Below are positions 14,752-21,801 of a DNA stretch of 64,000 bases, in pieces; within the stretch, counting starts at the first letter, position 1, and every line of letters begins with the position of its first letter. Source of the stretch: Paracoccus ravus (GTDB lineage: Bacteria; Pseudomonadota; Alphaproteobacteria; Rhodobacterales; Rhodobacteraceae); contig NZ_SDEB01000002.1 in NCBI RefSeq assembly GCF_004522175.1, forward strand, positions 124,001 to 188,000, given 5' to 3'. The notes under the pieces were generated by a model. The model was not told the origin of the DNA and did no database searches. It saw only the letters and a program-made list of their open reading frames with translations. Both the position numbers and the translations under genes were made by a program.

Positions 14752-15428
14752 TCGGGCAACCGGCGCGCGGCCTCGCGGCGCGCGAATGGCTTCAGCCTCT
14801 CTCCATGCGCCGCCAACCAATCCCGCACGCGCTGCGGATCATGCTTTGAAAGCTCGCGCAGCCACCAGCCGATGGCCTGTTGAATGGAGCCGTCGTGATC
14901 CTCGGTCAGGCGTTCCAGCCAGCTCAGGATACGTTCGCGCCGGGCCATGTCCTCGGGTTTGGGGTTGCGGATATGGGTCCAGGGCAAGGTCCCGATCAGC
15001 GCGGCACGGCGTACCCAGTGACTGGGATGGTCCAGCCATTCCTCGACCTCGTCGAGCCGCCGCGGCTCGGCCAACAGGCGGCGCCCGCCTGCGCTCATCA
15101 CCTGATCCGCGATCGCCCAGCCGTCAAATTGCGGCACCCAGCTGGCGATCAGCGACCAGGCCTCGTCATCGGGCCGGATTCGCGCCTGCGTGAGCAGCTT
15201 GGCCGCCGCCACCCGCGCCTCGTGAATGTCGCTGTCCCAGAGGCGGCGCGCCAGGTCCACGCGTCCGGCAATGTCCAGATCGGCGCGCCACGCGCGGGCG
15301 CAGGCGTCGATCACCGGAACCGGTATGCCCAGATATGTCCGGCTGGCCTTGTGATATCGCGCGGCCTCGGCCGCCTTCGCCGGGTCCGCCAGTTGCTGCA
15401 ATTCCTCGAGCTGCGCGAACCTGTCCAT
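14739..15428 (-). CDS. DNA alkylation repair protein, AlkD-like HEAT-repeat fold
   Basis: A 229-residue all-helical protein that resembles the AlkD/AlkC group of HEAT-like DNA glycosylases, which remove alkylated bases. Supporting blocks are YLGIPVPVIDACARAW, W..DIHEARVAAAKLL, the D..GWAIADQV segment and LDHPSHWVRRAALIGTLPW. The start MDRFAQLEEL at 15428 was chosen over the longer frame because the upstream residues are atypical. The C-terminus overlaps convergently with the lipoprotein gene. AlkD members vary in substrate, so the exact lesion is not predicted. Confidence 0.85.
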   Translation of the reverse strand: MDRFAQLEELQQLADPAKAAEAARYHKASRTYLGIPVPVIDACARAWRADLDIAGRVDLARRLWDSDIHEARVAAAKLLTQARIRPDDEAWSLIASWVPQFDGWAIADQVMSAGGRRLLAEPRRLDEVEEWLDHPSHWVRRAALIGTLPWTHIRNPKPEDMARRERILSWLERLTEDHDGSIQQAIGWWLRELSKHDPQRVRDWLAAHGERLKPFARREAARRLPDQPE

Positions 15429-15510
15429 GCGTGTACCTTTCACATCTGTCCCGGCCCCCATGCCCCCGAGGGCCGGCAAATGTCAAATGCTGATCGCGCT
15501 GGCGCGCGGA

Positions 15511-16800
15511 TCACGCCGCCGAGACGCGCCAGATCACGTCGCCAACATCATCCGCCATCAAGAGCGACTTGCCGTCCGGCCCGATCGCGACGCCGACCGG
15601 ACGGCCATAAGAGAAGGATTCGTCCTCGGACAAGAAGCCGGTCAGGATGTCGCGGGGCGGGCCCGAGGGCTGGCCATCCTTGAAGGGCACGAAGATCAGC
15701 TTGTAGCCGCTGAGCGTGGCGCGGTTCCAAGAGCCGTGCTGGCCGATCACCATGCCGTCGGGAAAGCCCGGCAGCGTCCCTTCGGGCATCCAACACAGGC
15801 CGAGCGATGCGGTATGGCCGCCCAGCGCATAATCGGGGCGGACCGCACGGGACACCTGCGCCTTATCCTGAGGAACGCGGTTATCCACGGTCTGGCCCCA
15901 ATAGCAATAAGGCCAGCCATAGAACCCGCCATCCTTGACCGAGGTCAGATAATCCGGCGGCGTCTCGTCGCCCAGCCCGTCGCGTTCATTGACCACTGTC
16001 CAAAGCGCGCCTGTCACCGGCTCCCAGGCAAGGCCCACGGGATTGCGCAGCCCGCCGGCAAAGATCCGGGCCGCGCCGGTTTCCAGATTCAATTCCCAGA
16101 TCGCCGCGCGGCCTTCTTCGACCGCCATGCCCTCGTCGCCGATATTGCTGAGCGAGCCGACGCCGGCATAAAGCCGTTTCTTGTCCGCCGAGAGGATCAG
16201 GCTGCGGGTCCAGTGGCCGCCGGGCTTGAACTCGACCAGCCGCTTGCCCTCGCCCTGCAGCTTGCCGCTGGACGCATCATAGCCAAAGGCCAGCACCCCG
16301 TCGGTATTGCCCAGATAGAAGGTGTCCCCGGCCAGCGCCATGCCAAATGGCTGGTTCTGGTTCTCGACAAAGATCTCGCGGATTTCGGCCACGCCGTCGC
16401 CATCGGCATCGCGCCACAGGCTGACCCGGTTCGCGCTGATCCCCACGGCCTTGGCGCGCCGCAATGTCGCGATCATCGCACGATCCAGCATCGAGCGCGG
16501 CGGGCGCTCGCTTTGCAGGGCCTCGGCGACCAGCACGTCGCCATTCGGCAGCACCTCGATCCAGCGCGGATGCTGCAAGCCGGTCGCAAAGGCATTGACC
16601 CGAAGACCCGGCGCGGCCTGCGGTTTTTCGCCCTCGCGCCAGCCGCGCGCGGTCGGCATCTTCAGCGTCATGATGCCCTGCTCGCGGGCCTGCGGGATCT
16701 CGGGATTGCCGCCGATGGCTTGCTGCGCCGGCGAGTTCTTGCGCCGAAGGGCCACCATGACGCCCCCCACGAATGTCGTTGCCTTTTCGATCAGGTCCAT
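15511..16800 (-). CDS. PQQ-dependent sugar/L-sorbosone dehydrogenase-like beta-propeller
   Basis: A 429-residue protein of the glucose/sorbosone dehydrogenase family. It has the family blocks GLQHPRWIEVLPNGDVLVAEA (about residues 74-94), GGHWTRSLILSADKKRLYAGVGS, GLRNPVGLAWEP, NERDGLG, and the end LLMADDVGDVIWRVS. The family is usually periplasmic, yet I see no convincing signal peptide: residues 1-18 are only weakly hydrophobic and run into a Lys/Arg-rich stretch. It may remain in the cytoplasm or be anchored. The neighbours do not indicate the substrate. Confidence 0.85.
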   Translation of the reverse strand: MDLIEKATTFVGGVMVALRRKNSPAQQAIGGNPEIPQAREQGIMTLKMPTARGWREGEKPQAAPGLRVNAFATGLQHPRWIEVLPNGDVLVAEALQSERPPRSMLDRAMIATLRRAKAVGISANRVSLWRDADGDGVAEIREIFVENQNQPFGMALAGDTFYLGNTDGVLAFGYDASSGKLQGEGKRLVEFKPGGHWTRSLILSADKKRLYAGVGSLSNIGDEGMAVEEGRAAIWELNLETGAARIFAGGLRNPVGLAWEPVTGALWTVVNERDGLGDETPPDYLTSVKDGGFYGWPYCYWGQTVDNRVPQDKAQVSRAVRPDYALGGHTASLGLCWMPEGTLPGFPDGMVIGQHGSWNRATLSGYKLIFVPFKDGQPSGPPRDILTGFLSEDESFSYGRPVGVAIGPDGKSLLMADDVGDVIWRVSAA

Positions 16801-16893
16801 GATTGCTCTCCATTTTTCCCGGTCAAGCTAGCCATGCCCCGCCCCACGTCAAGAGAGCGGGGCATGAGCCATGATTTCCGTCAGGGGATTTCC

Positions 16894-17502
16894 TCAGCCG
16901 CCCATGAGCTTGTCGAGCGCGGCCTGGCTGCGCGCGGGGTCCTCCTGATAGCCGATCAGGCCGGAATACTGCCCGTCTTCGTCGAAAAGCAGCGTCATCG
17001 CGGAATGATCCATCGTATAGCCGTCATCATTCGGCACCTTGCGGGCATAGACCCGGAACGCCTTGACGGCTTTCGCGATCTCTTCCGGCGGACCGGTGAC
17101 GCCGGTGACGCCCGGTGCCCAGGACACATAATCGCGCAGCTTGTCCAGCGTGTCGCGCTCGGGATCGACCGTCACGAAAAAGACCCGCAATTCCTTGCCC
17201 TGTTGCTTGAGCCGATCCTGCCAGCCCGCGACCTCGCCCAGGGTGGTGGGGCAGACATCGGGGCAATGCGTGAAGCCGAAGAAGACGGCCGAGGGCTGCC
17301 CTTTCAGACTATCCTGCGTGAAGGGAGAACCTTCGGTCGTCTGCAGATTATAGGCCCCTCGGCCCAGATGGTCGGTCCCGGATTGCGCGAGTTGATCGAG
17401 CCGGGGCGAGATCAGCCAGAACCACGCGCCCGCCAGAGCCGCGATCGCGACCAGCGTCCAGAGTAGCAGCCGGATCCGGCGCAGGGAATCAGTGGCCGCC
17501 AT
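16894..17502 (-). CDS. SCO1/SenC family copper chaperone
   Basis: A 202-residue thioredoxin-fold protein that delivers copper to the CuA site of cytochrome c oxidase. One N-terminal membrane helix (about residues 12-33) anchors it, with the domain in the periplasm. Copper ligands are CPDVCP in FGFTHCPDVCPTTLGE and the histidine in MDHSAM. The start at 17502 has GGGAGG just upstream, inside the end of the preceding gene, which it overlaps by 14 bases. The adjacent YcnI-PCuAC gene fits the same copper-delivery job. Confidence 0.94.
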   Translation of the reverse strand: MAATDSLRRIRLLLWTLVAIAALAGAWFWLISPRLDQLAQSGTDHLGRGAYNLQTTEGSPFTQDSLKGQPSAVFFGFTHCPDVCPTTLGEVAGWQDRLKQQGKELRVFFVTVDPERDTLDKLRDYVSWAPGVTGVTGPPEEIAKAVKAFRVYARKVPNDDGYTMDHSAMTLLFDEDGQYSGLIGYQEDPARSQAALDKLMGG

Positions 17503-18454
17503 GCCCGCCTCCCGCATTCATCGGACCCACGGTCAGGCTGATCTGCGCGATGCCCGCATGTTCGAATTCAAGCTCCATCTCCAGCGTCGCACCCTCGACA
17601 AGCGGTTCCTTGAGGTCGAACAGCATCAGATGGAATCCGCCGGGTTGCAACGCCACGCTTTCTCCGGCCGGCAAGACGAGCCCGTCATCGAGCTTGCGCA
17701 TCCGCATGACCTCGCCCTCCATCGCCATCTCGTGGATCTCGACGCGCCCGGCCAAGGGCGTGCTGGCCCCGATCAGCCGATCCGGATCCGCGCCGGCATT
17801 GGTCAGCGTCAGATAGGCTCCGCCGACCGGCGCGCCGGGCGGAGTCGCTCGGCTATAGGCATCAGAGACGACGATTTCGCCCACCCGCGTCTCGGCGGCG
17901 GGATGCGATGCGCTGTCGTGATGGCCATGCGCATGGGCCGGTGCCTTGGCCTCGGTCAACCTCAGCGCAGGGGCAGGATTGTCAGCTTCCGCCGCGCCGG
18001 TCACGTCGATCCATGCCGCTTTCGCCATGCCGCATTCCTGAATGGTCGGGAAATAGATCGTGCTGCCCGGCACGAGATCCGGGCCGACCGTGCCACGGAA
18101 GACGAACTCATCATAGAAATCATCGGGCAAGTCGCCGCCCGACCAGATGATCTCGCGCACGCCCTGGCGGACCTGCCGCCCGTGATCGTCAAAGGGACGC
18201 GCATAGTTCCCCGTGACGGTCTTGATGGTCCAGCCGGGCTTGGGCATGGGCTTGGCGCTGTAGAACCCCTCGGGCAGTTGCACACGCAGCGTCTTGGTCG
18301 GCTTGCCGTCGCAGCCATGCCCGATGCGGATGACGGCGCGGTAGCTCGACCCGACCGCGGCTTCGGCGGTCTCAAGCGTGGCATGCGCCCGCGCCGGGCC
18401 GACAGACAGCAGGGTCGCAGCGCTCAAGGTTGCGGCAATGATATGGTTTTTCAT
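17489..18454 (-). CDS. YcnI (DUF1775) - PCuAC fusion copper chaperone
   Basis: A 321-residue periplasmic protein with a signal peptide (cleavage about residue 23, ARAHA). Residues 24-165 are a YcnI/DUF1775 domain, whose mature N-terminal histidine (HATLE) binds copper in this family. A His-rich linker (HAHGHH) leads to a PCu(A)C domain (about 190-305) with the ligand set HEMAMEG, MRM and HLM. The tail GGGHGGH adds histidines. The two domains are usually separate genes. It overlaps the SCO gene, so metallation of cytochrome c oxidase is the likely purpose. Confidence 0.92.
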   Translation of the reverse strand: MKNHIIAATLSAATLLSVGPARAHATLETAEAAVGSSYRAVIRIGHGCDGKPTKTLRVQLPEGFYSAKPMPKPGWTIKTVTGNYARPFDDHGRQVRQGVREIIWSGGDLPDDFYDEFVFRGTVGPDLVPGSTIYFPTIQECGMAKAAWIDVTGAAEADNPAPALRLTEAKAPAHAHGHHDSASHPAAETRVGEIVVSDAYSRATPPGAPVGGAYLTLTNAGADPDRLIGASTPLAGRVEIHEMAMEGEVMRMRKLDDGLVLPAGESVALQPGGFHLMLFDLKEPLVEGATLEMELEFEHAGIAQISLTVGPMNAGGGHGGH

Positions 18455-18502
18455 GATATTTCCCGTTCGAAGAAGTCTGCCCCTATCGGGCCTGTGATGG
18501 CT

Positions 18503-18928
18503 TCACGACAGGAGCGGGGGCGCGCGGGCCTCGGGGACAGGGATCGAGCCGGGCGCCGGGACCAGCGCCTTGCGGAGCAAGGGCGCGATGCGCTGCGCCA
18601 CCGGATGGTGATCCGGGGCAGGATCGCTAGCGTCGGACAAGGCCGGCTGGGTATGGAGCGACCAGATGCATTCGGGCGGTTCCGAGGCCGGGCGGGATTG
18701 CTCTGACGCAGGCGTGACCGTGCCATCGGGGGCAACGACCATCTCGACGGGACCGTCGCTGCCGCACAGGACAAGCGTGATCCGGCCTGTCGCATCGCTG
18801 GCCGGCATGGTCCCGGCATGGATCAGCGACAGGGCGAGAAAGGGCAGCAGCACCAGGGCGGCGATCGCCCGTGTGGCGCTGCGCCACCGGGGGGTTCCGC
18901 GCCCCTTCTGTCCAATCCGCGCTGTCAT
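18503..18928 (-). CDS. DUF2946-like envelope protein of copper cluster
   Basis: A 141-residue protein with one hydrophobic N-terminal segment (about residues 20-40), followed by a Pro-rich periplasmic part. It resembles DUF2946 proteins, often found with copper genes; CG and PPEC cysteines could bind metal or form a disulfide. It precedes the YcnI-PCuAC gene by 48 bases on the same strand. The start is uncertain: an ATG nine bases upstream is also possible. The family assignment rests on general layout and context. Confidence 0.6.
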   Translation of the reverse strand: MTARIGQKGRGTPRWRSATRAIAALVLLPFLALSLIHAGTMPASDATGRITLVLCGSDGPVEMVVAPDGTVTPASEQSRPASEPPECIWSLHTQPALSDASDPAPDHHPVAQRIAPLLRKALVPAPGSIPVPEARAPPLLS

Positions 18929-18991
18929 GCACCTCATCCCCGAAATCAGCCGGAGTGCTGCCAGATTATCCCATGTATGAAAAGTTCGAAA

Positions 18992-19399
18992 TCATTCCCA
19001 CCAGCGGTCGATCCGGGCAATATCCTCGTCGGACCAACCGAAATGATGCGCGAATTCGTGGATCACGACATGGCCGACCAGCGCGGCCAGCGTCACATCG
19101 CCGCGGCTCGCCCATTCATCCAGAATGGCACGGCGGAACAACCAGACGGTGTCGGGGAAATACTGCGGCGCGCTTGCGGATTTCTCGGTCATCGGGACGC
19201 CGTCATAGAGCCCGGTCAGCTCGAGCGGGTCGTCGATTTCCAGCTCGTCCAGAAATTCCTCGCTGGCGAAATCCTCGACCCGCAGCACCACCGTTGCCGC
19301 CGGGCCCGCAAAGGCCGGGGGCAGACCGGCGACCGCCTTGCGGGCCAGTTCTTCGATAAGCCCTGCATCCGGGGCGACGGCGTCTTTCCATTCGGGCAT
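18992..19399 (-). CDS. Zincin-like metallopeptidase family protein
   Basis: A 135-residue protein with the C-terminal motif HVVIHEFAHHFGWSDEDI, an HExxH zinc site followed by the family-specific H-F-G and acidic D-E-D residues. It matches the small zincin-like family formerly DUF1025, abundant in alphaproteobacteria and actinobacteria. There is no signal peptide, so it is cytoplasmic. Whether it cleaves proteins is not established for the family. It is divergent from gltX, with a 77-base gap that must hold both promoters. Confidence 0.88.
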   Translation of the reverse strand: MPEWKDAVAPDAGLIEELARKAVAGLPPAFAGPAATVVLRVEDFASEEFLDELEIDDPLELTGLYDGVPMTEKSASAPQYFPDTVWLFRRAILDEWASRGDVTLAALVGHVVIHEFAHHFGWSDEDIARIDRWWE

Positions 19400-19476
19400 G
19401 TCAATCCTCGTCTCTGGCCCCCGATATGGACAAAAACCAGCATTTGTGAAAGAGCGAAGCCGACAGGAGACCCTCG

Positions 19477-20802
19477 ATGACCATCACCCGTTTCGCCCCC
19501 TCTCCCACCGGCCATATCCATGTCGGCAACCTCCGCACCGCGCTGATGAACTACCTCATCGCGCGCAAGAGCGGCGGCACCTTCATCTTGCGGCTCGACG
19601 ATACCGACCGCGAGCGGTCGAAACAGGAATATGCCGACGGCATCCAGCGCGATCTGGAATGGCTGGGCCTGACCTGGGACCGGATCGAGCGCCAGTCCGA
19701 CCGCCTCGACCGCTATGCCGAGGCCGCCCAGGGGCTGCGCCGGTCCGGCCGCCTCTACGAGGTCTTCGAGACCCCGGTCGAACTGGACCTGAAGCGCAAG
19801 AAGCAGCTCAACATGGGCAAGCCGCCGGTCTATGACCGCGCGGGCCTGAAACTTGGCGCCGATGAGATCGCCAAGCTGCGCGCCGAGGGCCGAGACGGCT
19901 ATTGGCGTTTCCTGCTCGATCAGGAGCGCATCGAATGGCATGACGGGATCCTCGGCGACATCTCGATCGACGCGGCCAGCGTTTCGGACCCGGTGCTGAT
20001 CCGCGCCGACGGGCAGGTGCTTTACACCTTCGCCTCGTCGGTCGATGACGCGGATATGGGCGTCACTCATATCGTGCGCGGCGCCGACCACGTCACCAAC
20101 ACCGCGACCCAGATCCAGATCATCCGGGCGCTGGGTTCCCAGCCGCCGACCTTCGCCCATCACAGCCTGCTGACCGGCGCGCAGGGCGAGGAACTGTCCA
20201 AGCGGCTCGGCACCCTGTCGATCAAGGACCTCCGCGAGAACGGCGTCGCCCCCGAAGCCCTGCTGTCGCTGATGGCCCGCCTGGGCTCGTCCCAGCCGGT
20301 CGAATTGCGCATGTCGCTTGACGATCTTGCGGCGCATTTCGATCCCTCGCAATTCGGCGCCTCGCCGACCAAGTTCGATGCCGAGGATCTCTGGCCGCTG
20401 ACCCGCGAGGCGAACCAGTCGCGCCCCTTCGAGGTGGTCAAGGATCGCATCGCCGCATTGGGCGTGCCCGCCGAACAGGCCGAGCGCTTCTGGCGCGTCG
20501 CCTCGCAGAACATCACCCGGCTCGACGATCTCGCGGGCTGGTGGGAGATCTTCTCGAAAGGCGCCGAACCGCAGATCGATCCCGAGGATGCCGAGTTCAT
20601 CGCGCAGGCCATGACGCTGCTGCCGCCGCCGCCCTATACCGACGCGACCTGGGCCGAGTTCACCAGCGCGGTGAAAGAGGCCACCGGCCGCAAGGGCAAG
20701 GGCCTGTTCATGCCCCTGCGCAAGGCCCTGACCGGCCAAGCCCATGGACCGGACATGTCCGATGTCATGCCGCTGCTGCAGGTCGTGCGCGCCAAGGGCT
20801 AA
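19477..20802 (+). CDS. gltX: Glutamyl-tRNA synthetase (short alphaproteobacterial form)
   Basis: A 441-residue class I synthetase charging tRNA with glutamate. HIGH motif: APSPTGHIHVGN near residue 7. The KMSKS-equivalent is EELSKRLG near residue 245. Alphaproteobacteria commonly carry two gltX genes; this shorter one, with GELSKR-type motif and SLMARLGSS, looks like that second type, and may also act on tRNA-Gln as a non-discriminating enzyme. AGGAGA precedes the ATG at a good distance. A clear rho-independent terminator follows 26 bases after the stop. Confidence 0.95.
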   Translation: MTITRFAPSPTGHIHVGNLRTALMNYLIARKSGGTFILRLDDTDRERSKQEYADGIQRDLEWLGLTWDRIERQSDRLDRYAEAAQGLRRSGRLYEVFETPVELDLKRKKQLNMGKPPVYDRAGLKLGADEIAKLRAEGRDGYWRFLLDQERIEWHDGILGDISIDAASVSDPVLIRADGQVLYTFASSVDDADMGVTHIVRGADHVTNTATQIQIIRALGSQPPTFAHHSLLTGAQGEELSKRLGTLSIKDLRENGVAPEALLSLMARLGSSQPVELRMSLDDLAAHFDPSQFGASPTKFDAEDLWPLTREANQSRPFEVVKDRIAALGVPAEQAERFWRVASQNITRLDDLAGWWEIFSKGAEPQIDPEDAEFIAQAMTLLPPPPYTDATWAEFTSAVKEATGRKGKGLFMPLRKALTGQAHGPDMSDVMPLLQVVRAKG

Positions 20803-20828
20803 GCCGCAGGACAGATCGGCAATCCCCG

Positions 20829-20859
20829 AAGGGCGGTCGCGCAATGCGTCCGCCCTTTT
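20829..20859 (+). terminator. Rho-independent terminator of gltX
   Basis: AAGGGCGG pairs perfectly with CCGCCCTT around a 13-base loop, followed by a T-run (CTTTTCCC). It lies 26 bases after the gltX stop. Confidence 0.75.
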
Positions 20860-20974
20860 CCCATTCCCGATGGGATTTCATCCGTGATTTCCGCATCTTA
20901 TCCACAGCACAGCGGAAGCTCGCGGCGCATCGAAGAAAATAACGCATTCGCGTCATTTTTCTTTTCCATTGCCC

Positions 20975-21003
20975 TTGACCCCACCCCCTACTCGCCGTAG
21001 ATA
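20975..21003 (+). promoter_or_regulatory. Promoter of tRNA-Met
   Basis: TTGACC (20975-20980) and TAGATA (20998-21003) are separated by 17 bases. The -10 ends 13 bases before the first base of the tRNA, a typical spacing. Confidence 0.7.
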
Positions 21004-21016
21004 GCGCGCACTCCGT

Positions 21017-21093
21017 GGCGGAGTAGCTCAGCTGGTTAGAGCAGAGGAATCATAATCCTTGTGTCGGGGGTTCAAATCCCTCCTCCGCTACCA
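21017..21093 (+). tRNA. tRNA-Met (CAU), elongator type
   Basis: A 77-base cloverleaf with encoded CCA. The acceptor stem GGCGGAG pairs with CTCCGCT (first pair G-T). The D loop contains AGCTCAGCTGGTTAGAGC, and the anticodon stem GAGGA/TCCTT... carries CAT. The T arm reads GGGGGTTCAAATCCC. The G1-T72 pair and overall sequence match the alphaproteobacterial elongator. An initiator would lack the first pair, and a tRNA-Ile2 with CAU (lysidine) differs in sequence but is not fully excluded. Confidence 0.93.
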
Positions 21094-21100
21094 AAGAATT

Positions 21101-21137
21101 CCGGCCCATCTTCTCTAGGAAGATGGGCCTTTTCTTT
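21101..21137 (+). terminator. Rho-independent terminator after tRNA-Met
   Basis: An 11-base perfect stem, GGCCCATCTTC with GAAGATGGGCC, has a 5-base loop (TCTAG) and is followed by TTTTCTTT. It starts 8 bases after the tRNA CCA end. Confidence 0.9.
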
Positions 21138-21388
21138 ACCTCTCCCCCACCTTGAACGCTTCGGAACACCTGCCCCTGCGGTGCGATGCCAGACCGGGAA
21201 TGTCGGCTGGTGGCCAAGCGGAATTGTGCCCCGTTTCGTGCAAGTTCCGAAAAACGCGGCCGATCGAGGGGCTTTCACGTCGCTGCAATCTTATTATGCG
21301 CTTGTGACTTGACGATCCCTTCAAGGGGTTGGTTAGGTAAATCGCGCCCCAAGGCGTTCAGGCAGCATAGGACCGAGAGGTGAATCTG

Positions 21389-21718
21389 ATGGCCGAAGCA
21401 GAAGCGAAAGAAATTCCCGAGATCGAGCTGGCCGAAGGGGTCGAAGGCGAGACGGAAGGCAAGAAGGCACGCAAGCCGCGGGGCGCCGGAAAACGGCTGG
21501 CGCGCATCGAAAGCGCCGACACATTGAAGAAGAAGCGCCAGGGTTTGCAGCGTGTCGCATTCACCCTGATTCGCCAGCTTGCCGAAGGCAAGTCCGGCCC
21601 CCGCAGCCAGAAGGCGGCGCAGGAAATCATCGCCCAGTTCGACAGCATCAAGGCCGAGGCCAAGGAAGCCAAGCTCAAGAAGAAAGCCGAGGCGGGCGAC
21701 ACCCAGGCCGAGGCCTGA
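21389..21718 (+). CDS. Small Lys/Glu/Ala-rich hypothetical protein
   Basis: A 109-residue highly charged protein with no cysteine, no signal peptide and no membrane segment. Its C-terminal 30 residues are a Lys/Glu/Ala helix, probably coiled coil. I do not recognise the family. The ATG at 21389 has GAGAGG six to nine bases upstream; a GTG nine bases earlier is possible. It precedes the sulfotransferase-like gene by 83 bases, with a strong hairpin between them. The roughly 250 bases upstream (21138-21388) hold no gene I can support. Confidence 0.7.
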   Translation: MAEAEAKEIPEIELAEGVEGETEGKKARKPRGAGKRLARIESADTLKKKRQGLQRVAFTLIRQLAEGKSGPRSQKAAQEIIAQFDSIKAEAKEAKLKKKAEAGDTQAEA

Positions 21719-21728
21719 CGCGCATCCG

Positions 21729-21757
21729 AACCGGCTGGCCATCGAGCCGGCCGGTTC
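21729..21757 (+). terminator. Intergenic hairpin between small protein and sulfotransferase gene
   Basis: AACCGGCTGGC pairs with GCCGGCCGGTT over 11 positions (one G-T) around the loop CATCGA, 11 bases after the upstream stop. No T-run follows, so it could be a weak terminator, an mRNA-stabilising hairpin or a processing site. Confidence 0.4.
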
Positions 21758-21801
21758 AGACTTGCGGTCGGACTCCACGCTTGGCTGAAAGGTTTACCGG
21801 A

